64,000 bases of DNA from Bostrychus sinensis. Lineage: Eukaryota > Chordata > Actinopteri > Gobiiformes > Eleotridae. Both the position numbers and the translations under genes were made by a program. Every line of letters starts with the position of its first letter. The first letter of the stretch is position 1. The stretch spans positions 18,181,908 to 18,245,907 of the forward strand of contig CM036256.1 in the NCBI GenBank assembly GCA_020698575.1, read 5' to 3'. A model generated the notes under the pieces. The model ran no database searches. It had not been told where the DNA came from and saw only the letters and a list, made by a program, of their open reading frames with translations. Positions 1-10,100 of this stretch are shown here, in pieces.

Positions 1-2030
1 TCTGGACTCTGACAAAGATCTACACACTTAATCAGAGCTTTCACTGCAGAAAGGGCAAAGGGAAAATGCAAGCCAGGGGAGTCCAATGAAGCATTTATGT
101 GATGAAAAAGAGTACCAAAATAGAACATAATGAAGTTTTAATGTGCTTGGGTGTCGCTAGTTCTAATCCTAATATTAGTCCTGGGACATTGGTGATGCCA
201 CTTTTCACTTTTTTCACTTTCAACTCTTCACAACCTCAGAGGCAACAACTTCCTACTAATAGTCATATATTAGATATTACTGCTGTGCTGTTTCTTGGAA
301 TCACTTGTGATTTGTTTACATGAATGGAAATGCAATTACCCTCCCCCTCCCATTCATCAACATGAGAATAATCTCTCAGCTACAGTTAATTTGTTTAAGG
401 ATGACTTTTTTCTTTTTCAAATTTTCTGGGTTTTGAGAGAAAGAGACAGGAACGAAATGGAGCAAACTGACCCAAGCCAGGAATCAAACCCTGGGTATTC
501 TGGTATATGGTACGCACTCAATTAGGTGACCCATCAAGGCACTTTCTGTTCCACAGGGATATCTTTGTTGTCTTTTGTTCAAATACACAATATATTGTCT
601 AGGGTTATACAACAGAACTCATACAGTTTAATATGATTTCAGATTTTCTGTCAATAAAATACAGTAATTTTAATTTGATCTGAGGAACAAATAAGCAGCT
701 ACATTCAACTCAATTGTCTGGGTGGAGACCTCCTAGTCAATAGGCCAATGGATTTGCAGATTACTGTTACATGACTTACTAGTGTCAGTTCTCAGTCAGA
801 ATTACATAATAGTTATGAACATACAGGTGGCCTGAAGACTATTCTGTTCTTTTGTTATTATTTTCAAATGTCACCAAAACACATTAAGCAATCAAATAAA
901 TGATGACTGACAATGTTTGGATAATTACATAAACTATAAATTCATTTTCCAAACAGCTCAAGATCAGGTGCCCCTTTGTAGAATAAAATATAGTCATGTT
1001 TTCCAGCAATGAGTGAAATGAAAAGAAAATTAATATCTAGCATTTTTCTGACCCCTGCAATTTACTTGGGTTAGTGGGTTAATAATTAATAAGTCAATTT
1101 CAGCTATTATTTCAAGTAAATTACAAACTCAATATGTAGCCCTCTCTTCTCTTTGAGCAGACCAATGTATCTGCTTTCTGACAAGGGTTTTTGCTAACGT
1201 GGTCAGTCTGTCATTTGGCCCAATGAAGTTTTTTTTTTTTTTACTCCATCTCTCTCTCCAAGTCAAACCACAATCCCTCTCGGAGTCAGTTGTCTGCTTG
1301 TGTAATGGAAAAGGAGAATTTCACACTAACTCAAGCTTATTTCTTTTCCAGCCTTTGAGGAGCACAAAGCAGCAATGAGGGCTTTTACTTTTATTGGAAT
1401 GAATGAACTGGACTATTTCTCTTGTTTGCTTTAGAGTACTTGCTAAAATACTACACTCCAAATTTTAAATGCTAGTGCTCTAAAGAGTATCTAAAATATC
1501 AGTAATTGGAGCTTGTGGCCACTATAACATATAGTAATAAAAATTCTAGTGTATTTTATACTAAATCCAGCCACAGCCAGTGTTTACTTGCCTACACCAA
1601 ATCATTATACATATCACGTCAGAAGGCAGATAATTTGCACCAGAAGGGACAAGCTGGAAGGAAAGAAGAGAGCTATATTTGGTATACTAAACTTTTGGCG
1701 TCGGGATAGTAAACACTAACCCCTAATGTTGTCTTTTATTCATATGATTGACAGATGTGGCATTGTGGTGGCTCTGTCCCAGATGAAGATGCTGGTGACT
1801 TGTTGAAAGGGGATCAGTGAAGTATGAGAAACATGCACTGAGAGAATTAACCCCTATGGATGGCACCCAACCCTGTGCTCTGCTCCCCCTTTGCCTCATT
1901 ATATGGGACACACAGCACATAGCATGGGATAAGGTTACCTGTTTTGAACATGGGCGGCCTGAGTCATCTGAGACAGTAAGTTCACCTCACACACAGTTAA
2001 CTCTTGCTCCATACTACATTTCTTTGACAT
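1..2030. other. Intergenic AT-rich DNA upstream of kank4
   Basis: No coding exon is supported here. The short open frames lack splice context or any recognisable family similarity. The only structure seen is a tRNA-like repeat fragment at about 430-545, listed separately, and short homopolymer runs such as the T tract near 1230. Confidence 0.6.
430..545 (-). repeat. tRNA-derived SINE-like repeat, family D copy 1
   Basis: Read on the minus strand this resembles a degraded tRNA: a B-box-like stretch (plus-strand ggaatcaaaccctggg) and an A-box-like stretch near ggtacgcactcaattaggtg. A second copy at about 29985-30100 shares the order of a purine-rich lead (agagaaagagac versus gggagagagat), a gaatcaaa block, and tatgtggtacgcactc followed by aggtgagccactaag. 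The resemblance to a tRNA is seen in the sequence; the SINE assignment is inferred. Confidence 0.5.
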
Positions 2031-2365
2031 GTCGCTGTGTGTCCCAGAGGAGCTGCTTCTGTCCGGTCTTTTCCTCCTCTGACTTCCTATTGGCCGGCGG
2101 GAGAGGGAGTGGGAGAGGCTGACCACAACATCTAACGTCCTCCTCCCTGTCAGTCTTGTTGGACAGACGGCATGTTCCCAAGCCCCTCCCAAGTCTGGGC
2201 TCCCCTTTACACACACACACATGAGCTTCTGTTATGGCAAGGCAACAAACTGGCATTTACCAAGCGGCCACTGGAGACGAGAAGACATGCTGAGCTGGGA
2301 TAAGACTGTAGCAGGCAAATAGGACAGCAACAAACTGAAACAAACTGCTGAACACATGTCCCAAG
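2030..2365 (+). promoter_or_regulatory. kank4: Candidate kank4 promoter and noncoding first exon
   Basis: This is the most GC-rich stretch upstream of the kank4 start codon. It carries an inverted CCAAT box (cctattggccgg, around 2087-2098) and ends in a consensus splice donor (CCCAAG then gtaggc at 2366). The first coding exon at 7052 begins directly after an acceptor, so a 5' untranslated exon upstream is required, and this is a plausible one. Transcription itself cannot be seen from sequence; other first exons are possible between here and 7052. Confidence 0.35.
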
Positions 2366-3299
2366 GTAGGCCTCTTTTTAATATTCGTCTTGCTTCATCT
2401 CTCTTTTGTTGAATTGTTAATCAATGCAGTGATGCTCTGACCTTCAATCCAGGACTAAACTCAGGGTCAGAGAAGCTTTTGACTCCCAACTCATTAAATA
2501 AATTGTGGGAATGAACCTCTTAACCGGTGCTGAATACTAATCTGGAGAATAGCTTTCATCGATTACATGTTAACTCACATCAATATTTTAATACTTCACA
2601 GTTGCACAGGCAGTTTCTATTTTAACCTTGCCGTGTTAACATACCGTGCCTTCCTTTTGGTGTATGAAGTCCCTGGCAGCTGTTTCATCCACATGCCATA
2701 CAATGGGGCTCATATACCACAATAAAAAGTCAGACCTGTGTTGGTGTTGGACAAGAAAGACTCAACAAAAATATACAGAAGTCATAAAGAAATTCAAGGA
2801 AGGACGGAAGATGGAGAAAATTATGAAATAAGATGCACATGGAGCTACAGTAGTGGCAAGTCTCACAAAGTTTAGAGCAGTGCGTGGAAAAACCACAGTC
2901 TGTACAGCCAGAAGCAGAGGAATGATTTTTTTTCCTCCCTGGAATAGACAGAGAAACTTGCTGAACATTGCAATAAGCATAGGTGTTGGCTTATAAACAG
3001 CATGCATCACTAGAGTTTTTAAATGTATTTTTACAAGTGCAAGCTCAATTACTATCTATTTTAGAAGTGTGGAATTTCCATTTTATTGTGTCCATAAACT
3101 CTTTTGTAGAATAGAGAATAAAAAAGAATGGGGTGGTGCCTGAGACTGTGTGGGCACAATATAATGCCAAGTGTCCAGACTGGCAGCTGGCAAAGTATTT
3201 TCTCCTTATGTGAACTTGGTGAATAAAAAAGATCAGGATACTCTGTGAAAAAAATGAAAAGGCGACCACAAGTTACACAATGAGGATCTGTGTCTCAGT

Positions 3300-3595
3300 C
3301 ATGAAAAGTAGCTAGTTACTTTTATTTCAGTAGCTTTTTGAAGAAAATGTATCATACTTGAGTCGCTCTTTGCAGGAAAATGTTACTTTTGCTCAAGTAA
3401 ATGTTAAAAAAATTTTTTGTTGTTGTTCTTTTATGGCAAAGTAGGTAGCACGCTCGCCTTGCAATCAGATGGATGTGGGATCAAGCCAGGTTTGGGACAG
3501 AGTTAGTTCTCAAGTAATTACTATGTCCCAAACCTGACTCGATACTTTTACTTGAGTACAGATTTTAAGTGCTACTTCCACCTCTGCTGTGTCAA
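3300..3595. repeat. hAT-like MITE interrupted by a tRNA-like SINE head
   Basis: Flanking segments contain repeated acttgagt/ctcaagtaa motifs on both strands (around 3355, 3391, 3511 and 3549), as in fish hAT-type MITEs. Inside, 3432-3500 reads like a tRNA head (ggtagcacgctcgccttgca followed by gatcaagcc). A 13-bp inverted pair, caggtttgggaca and tgtcccaaacctg, brackets about 30 bases downstream of that head. Class assignment rests on resemblance to known fish repeats. Confidence 0.4.
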
Positions 3596-4094
3596 AACAT
3601 TAGATAATTTCTTAAACAACTGTTGTTTCTGGTCTGAGGTTTGGAGTATTTTGCTGCATAAAAAGGTCAGTGTAGTCAGTGTGTCTTGAGTTTACATTTA
3701 ATTTGTGGCTTTGCGCAAGAATGCTGTGGATAGAGATGTTGTGATTATGGGGTTTATGCTGATGCAGGGAAAGGGATCTGGGAAAGGGGTCAAATTTACA
3801 CAAAGCTTTTGAACAGCTGCTGAGTCTAGAACTCTTTGAAACAGACATTTTCTTTACACAAAATGTGACAAAACTTTCATATGGTTTGAAGAACTGCTTC
3901 TGACAGGAGTGAGTTTGGCAGTGGCAGCATAGCACTCATGCTGGGGCCTTTTTGGGGTAAGGTGAATATTTTACGTTTCATTTCTTTGGGTTTCCTGTGA
4001 GGCGGGCCTACTCTTTCCAAGTGTGGACAGTTTAAACCTGTGCTATGAAAATGTGGAGTACTAGGCAATAGTAGCTTCACCCTAACTATGCTAT

Positions 4095-4240
4095 TTTCTC
4101 TTTTCTTCTTCTTTTGGGTTTTCTAAGCTGGGGTCACCACAGCAAATCATCTGTTCCAAAACGTGCAGTACCTGTTCCATTTATCTGGGCTTGGGACTGG
4201 CACAATAAGTACACTGGCTTGTGACCCCTTGCTGGATTGA
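4095..4240 (+). repeat. SINE-like repeat, family B, copy 1
   Basis: Shares a block order with copies at 28860-29040, 47912-48065 and, reversed, 13560-13730. The order is a pyrimidine-rich lead, ggtcaccacagcaaatcatc, then a block containing gcttgggactggcacaa, then actggcttgtgaccccttg. Similar sequence is common in teleost genomes. It is noncoding. Confidence 0.6.
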
Positions 4241-6365
4241 CAATGCTAATTTGGTTTGTTTTGATCAAAAATAAATATCTGACTGACAATATTTATGTGA
4301 AAGTAAATAGCAATGGGCGGCCTTCATTGTGCATGTTAGAACTGCCATCTTCCTGTTTGTTTCAAAGCAGGTAATAATTTGATTAAGTCTTTGTTTCCGT
4401 GTGGTTTGTGATGTTGTAATTTAATTTGATGGTACAGATCAGACATAGTCATCGATCATAGACATGGCAATTGAGAAAGTTTTGCGTTACTATTTATGGC
4501 AGTAGCCTGGGACTTGATGATAGGTCAGTCACAGTGATATTTATTGAGATGTCTGCAGTAACAGGTGCTCTGCTAACAATGCTAGCCCTCACTGATCAGA
4601 CTTGTATCAGACTTGTGTGATGACTGGTTGTTTATTCTATGCAGTTAGCTAAATAATTGAGTCTGTATTGATTAATAAAATGCAAATGAGAATGTCTTTG
4701 GTCACTTTATATGGGCTAAACATAGACTTGCCATGCATGTTCTTCAATGCATTCAAAAACCCCAGTGGAAAAACTGCATAAACAAAATACAGTATCAGTT
4801 ACAATGCGTGACACATACATTGGATTTCAGTGAGGGTGACAGGACAGATGCAACTGTAAGAGTTCATGGTTCTCATATAGGACATAGCATTCATCTTTCC
4901 ATATTGTAGTACAGTCAAATATTGTTTTGTTGATATATACAAGGGATAATGTAGAAACTCAATTCCCAAAAAAAGGGAGACTGTAAATAAAAAAATAGAA
5001 TTTAATGGTGAGAACATAAACGACATATCAGGCGTTTCTGGTTCATGTTCACATAATGCTTCTTTTTTGCTTGATGCTGCTCTCACTTGCATTGGAGCAC
5101 ATTATATTATTATCACAGACAATGCCTTCTGGGAGTGTTCTTAAAGTCATGCAGTGATTTCTAGTGTAGAATTACTACGTTTTAATACAATGCCACAAAT
5201 GGGCCCAAAAATCACAATTGTTCAATAGATCCAGTACTAATAATTCTGTAAAAATACTAATAATTAATTAAAATTAGCTGTGTTTTTCCAGCTTTTTGTT
5301 GTTTTTATCCCAACTTTTTTAAGATGTATTGCTGCCATCAAAATTGTAAAATAAGCTACAATTTTCTTATGAAATGGTAAAAAATCTTAATACCTAATAT
5401 GCTGTTTATGTTCTATTTCGATTAAGATATGGTTTTATGTGATTGCATTCTGTTTTTATTTACATTTTACATAGTGTCCCAACATTTTGGGAATTGTGGT
5501 TGTACAAAAATTTAAATAAAAACCACCTCTGCGGTCTGGAGGTCACACAAGTTCGTTTGATAAATGATGTGAGAACGTCAGGGTGTTTATCTGTAATTTT
5601 CAGATCGGCTGCTGTTTACTGCTGGCTATCAGACTGACTGTGTGAATGATGGAGGTCAGAATTCCCAGCAGAGGTTTCGGTGGTGCTCGCCTGTTTACTG
5701 CATAGCTCACATTGTTTGGGGCTGTGGCTGGGCTCACCACAGGACACGGAGCTGCCACAGAGACTGGTGGTGGTCAGGACGGGGGGAGGACCGGCAGTGA
5801 TGGGGAGAGAGGGAAGTGCAAGTACATGGGAGCTAACATGTGATTTATACTGGTGTCATTGAACGACAGCTTCAGGGGGGGCTGGTGGGAAACCTGAAGT
5901 GTCTCAAAGTTTTGGTTTTAGTATAAGTAGCTGGCACCAGGCGTTTGACAGGTCTTTTGCTTTTTTTCCATTATTACCCACACAGAGGCATGTATATCTA
6001 AAAAGATGTTTTGGCATCCCGTAGACAGGCAAAAAATGTTTAAAGTAAGAGAAAACAAAACCTAATCCTATGTGTGAAGACCTTAAAAAATGTACGTTTG
6101 CATTCAGTTGTGTTGCATGCAATTTTGTAGATTAACACAATATTTATATAATATATGTAGATTTAGGTATTTTGCATTTCACAGTGAATAATATTGTTCA
6201 ATTTGGAGTAATGCTTTCAAGGAGAGTATATTTTGTCTGCATTCTGAGATTTTATTTAGATTTTCAGAAAAATCACTAATGGGTCGAGGAAGAAACTGTT
6301 AATTTTAGGTGGGAGTCAGGCACTCTGACTGGATTGTGGAATTTTTGTAACATTACCACTTAAAG

Positions 6366-6450
6366 AGCCCCAGTTTTAGTCCAGATCTGGGCACTGCTTT
6401 TATCATTGCAAGATAGGGCCTATGCCTTGGCAGAGGTCTATGCTGAGTGT
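6366..6450 (-). repeat. Family A SINE tail fragment
   Basis: Contains atcattgcaagata and cttggcagaggt, both found in the larger family A copies elsewhere in the window, but lacks the tRNA-like head. It is a short, degraded fragment, so assignment is tentative. Confidence 0.35.
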
Positions 6451-7051
6451 TTTTAATTCACACTGTGGGTAAGTTTGAAACTTTGTATAATGTAATTGTT
6501 CACGCAACACACTTCAGAAGAACCATAAATCAATCAAGTGTAACAAAAAGGCAAATGAGTACAATTAAAAAGTCTCAAACTGTTACAGAAATAGAGAGTA
6601 AAATGTAAGGGAGGGAGGTAGTGACTCAGAACAATGGTCAGACTGTATTTATGTCTGCAGGAGTGTGTTTTCCTCTGCTGGCCATGGCGGCTGGAGGAAA
6701 ATCCAAAGTTATTTTCAACTCTCTTCCCTCTGACTCTCAGGGCTATAATCAAGTGAACATCACCGCTACCACTGGTGAATAATGACTGCCCAATGCATGG
6801 AAGAAATGAAGTAGCAAGAGTGTGAGAAAAACAGCATCTTTGCGGGCATAGGTAGAGAAAGCAGGAAGAGAGAGAACAGTTTTGTATTTTTATGTCACTT
6901 TGTGTGGTATTGTGAGGGTGGAATGCAAGAAGATGTTTCATGAGGTTATAAAAGCAAAAGGAATCGCCCAAAAAACACCAGAGCTCAATCTCAGGTCACG
7001 GTGGTGCAAAATTACCCATTAGTAATGAGAATTTGTTTTGTGTGTTGACAG

Positions 7052-7121
7052 ATCCAGGTGCAGTCAGATGCAAGATATTTATTCCCCTCTAAAGCTGACA
7101 GAATGATGGAAGGACAAAACG
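7052..7121 (+). CDS. kank4: kank4 coding exon 1 (start codon at 7103)
   Basis: Acceptor gtgttgacag precedes 7052 and donor gtaaac follows 7121. Tandem ATG codons at 7103 and 7106 open the frame, which continues as MEGQN and a split glycine codon into the next exon. Bases 7052-7102 are probably 5' untranslated, although the frame stays open through them. Confidence 0.7.
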
Positions 7122-10100
7122 GTAAACAATACAGGTTTTTTTTTTGCTCTTTACCATCCTACATCAATGAATTATATAGTATCTAGTATATAGTATATAT
7201 AGTATCGTTGAATTTAAGAAAAAATACATATAACAATTTTGTATTGATTGTGGTTAAATAAGTAAGTAAACCATAATCCAACTATAATATTACATTCATT
7301 TTTTGATGTAGGACTCTAATTTGTATAACATTTGGGAGTCTTATCTGATCTCTTTTCTATATTTTTATTTTGCATTATTTCAGGAAACCTCCTGAGTCAT
7401 AAACCAAATGGATTCAAAGGGAAGCCCCCATACTCGGTGGAGACTCCTTACGGATTCCAGCTAGATTTAGACTTCCTGAAGTACGTGGACGACATAGAGA
7501 AAGGCAACACAATCAAGCGTGTCCCGATCCAGCGCAGGAGTAAGGTTCCTCGTGCCAGCACTCTCCCCCGCCACCTTCACGCTTCCTCTGGCTACCGGCC
7601 AAGTCCATGGGGGTCGACCGGAGCACTGGGGCCTAGGTCACGGCTGTCAGATACCCATCACAGTTATTCCTCCTGGTCACATGACACCAGGGCACCCCGA
7701 CTTTCACCCACTGGTCTACAATCTTTGGCTGAAATGGAAGCCAGGATAAAGGAGTTTGACGAGCAGCCTCTAGGTGAACACATCAGACCACACCTTCTAC
7801 GGGCATCCAGTCTGCCACTCACTGTTTTACTCAGACAAAGTTCTGAATCTACAGATGATCCCGGCAGTCTACGAAGCTCTAGAGATCAACTCGGGGGAAA
7901 AAATACCTCTTGTGAAGACTTATTTGACTCTTCCAATAGATCCCGCAATTGCTCTGGTTTGTTGAAACGTCTGACTGAGGCACTAGAACGTGTCGGAGAG
8001 CTGGAAATGGAGGTGCGTGTTATTCCAGAGTTGCGAGCTCAAATCTGCATACTTCAGGAGGAACGTGAAAGACTGCATTTGGCTCTAAGTTCAAATATTC
8101 AACCACAATCTTTAAATGGCACCTCGGGCTCTTACACGTCATGTCGCTACAACACTATTGACGTCAAAAGGCCGAGACACGACAGCCACATAAGCCATAG
8201 TTTCAAAAACTTGGACTCAAGTCCTACACATGAGTGGAGGACTAGTACAGATCTGGATGAGCTACTCACTGTGACGTCGCTCCAGGCCAAAGTAGCGGTG
8301 TTGGAGCAGAAACTTCACGAGAGCGGTTTAGAGTTGAAAAGGGTCACAGAGCTACTAAAGGAACAGCAAAGTGAAAGCAGGAGGAAAGATGAAAAGATTG
8401 AGGAGCTCATAAGTAATCCTGGAGTCTGGGTTAAAGCAGAGAGAGTGGTGGTGGAGGATGGAGATGAAATGGTAGTAAAGAATCTGGAGGCAGAAGTCAA
8501 TGCAAAAAGTCAACAACTAGACTCTAAACCGCTAAATGAGGAAGCAGAAGATGATTGGGTGGACACAGCAGTTGTGGTCCATCATATAAAGCAGATCAAA
8601 CATCTCCTGGATCAGCAGTGGGACAGTCTGTGTGCCGAACATGGAGTACAATACATAGACCCCAAAGTGAGATCTCTACAGCAGGAGATAATGGGATTGG
8701 TTGATCTCCTGTCATCCTACTACGACCAGCAGAAACACAGCCAGGAAGAGATGCAAAATACAGGTAAGTATGACATTTAAACTTTGTTTGATGCAAAACA
8801 CTAGGATAACAGCAGTTTGTGTATTATGAATCTGATGCATTTCATCTTTTATATGATTTGCCCCTTTGTAAGGGGAGTTGTTGATGCATCCAAGTGTGTA
8901 TTCCCTGGTCAAAACATATTGCTGTTTTTTGACCAGTTGTGTTCATTTTAACATTCTGTTTTCTCACATCTTCTGTATCTGTTTTCAATCCAGTCTCTGA
9001 ATGTGACAGAAAGAAAAATAGATCTGAACAATTGTCAAAGGGCCTTGGCATTGCTGAAAGGTTAGTGAAACTCTCATCCATGTCTGCTTGCAGCTCAAAT
9101 CAATGGTACAAAGGTAGTTGTAGTAGCAAACATACAACTGGCTTGATGTGGTGACTACAGTCATTGAGAACTGTCATCATGATGTTTTCTCTCATTTTAC
9201 AGTTACTTAGTCCCTGTAAATATTCACTATTTTTAAAAGCCACAAATATGAATTTGTTTTTACATACAAAACAGGTGTTTGGGTTGAACTGAAGAAATAT
9301 TATTTGAGGAAAAAAAATCATATTTAATATGATGACTTTGTGCTTTGATTTCTTTCTTTGGGGGCTCTTCGAGAACTGAATTCTAAATATTTGACCATAA
9401 AACATGAATAATGCATTAGAAAGCTTGTCTGAAACCCCTTTCCATCTGTTCATGTACAAGAAAATATTGGAATGATTCAGATTCTTAATGCAATGGGACA
9501 GTTAAGGTTAAGAGTTGAAATATTATAAATTTTCACAGTAAAAATTCTTTTGAACAAATCCAAGTGTCTTACATTTCTTTAAAAAGGCACCAATCCACCA
9601 CAAGTGTAAACCAAAACATCTTGAAGCAGAAGACAGGCCATAGAGAGGAGATGGCTGCTGCCCAGGTGCATGATGGGCCAGTGGTAAGGGGCGTGAGTCC
9701 AGACAGACAGATGATATTTGGAGGATCAGCCTCGCCAGATGGAAACACAATCTCTGCTGAGGCTCCAGAGAAAACAGTAAAGATGAAAACGCCGCTCCCA
9801 GGAGAACAGATGGAGGGGAGCTCTGGCTCTGACACTAGTGCTGCGGGCAGGTAAGATGAGCCCAGCCTATCAGGGCTGTTTGGGCAAAGGGCCTGTAGTT
9901 TGGCTGTCAAGAGTATAGTTCCTCAGGATGTCTATCATATATTCCTTGTGATAAATAGATATTTACTTTCTTAAGATCTTGCTCTCTCTCTTTCAGTGAA
10001 ACCGTTAAAGCTGAGTTTATAGCTGCCTGTCAGTTTCTAAAAGATCATATGAACAAAATGGACAACCCCAATGATGACATGGTACATTCTCATATATACA

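Larger units (their letters stand above)
2366..7051 (+). other. Probable first intron or 5' region of kank4
   Basis: No coding exon is recognised. The stretch holds a nested MITE and tRNA-like repeat at 3300-3595, a SINE copy of family B at about 4095-4240, and a family A tail fragment near 6366-6450. If the exon ending at 2365 is genuine this is an intron of about 4.7 kb. Confidence 0.45.

Noticed and set aside
6534..6971. A 145-residue minus-strand open frame upstream of kank4
   Set aside because: Composition is random-looking, with no domain, no conserved motif and no splice or promoter context. It is a chance open frame in AT-rich DNA.
7332..7383. Start of kank4 at an ATG-like codon before 7384
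   Set aside because: The sequence up to 7383 is a pyrimidine-rich intron end with a clear tttcag acceptor. The in-phase exon at 7052-7121 supplies the real ATG.
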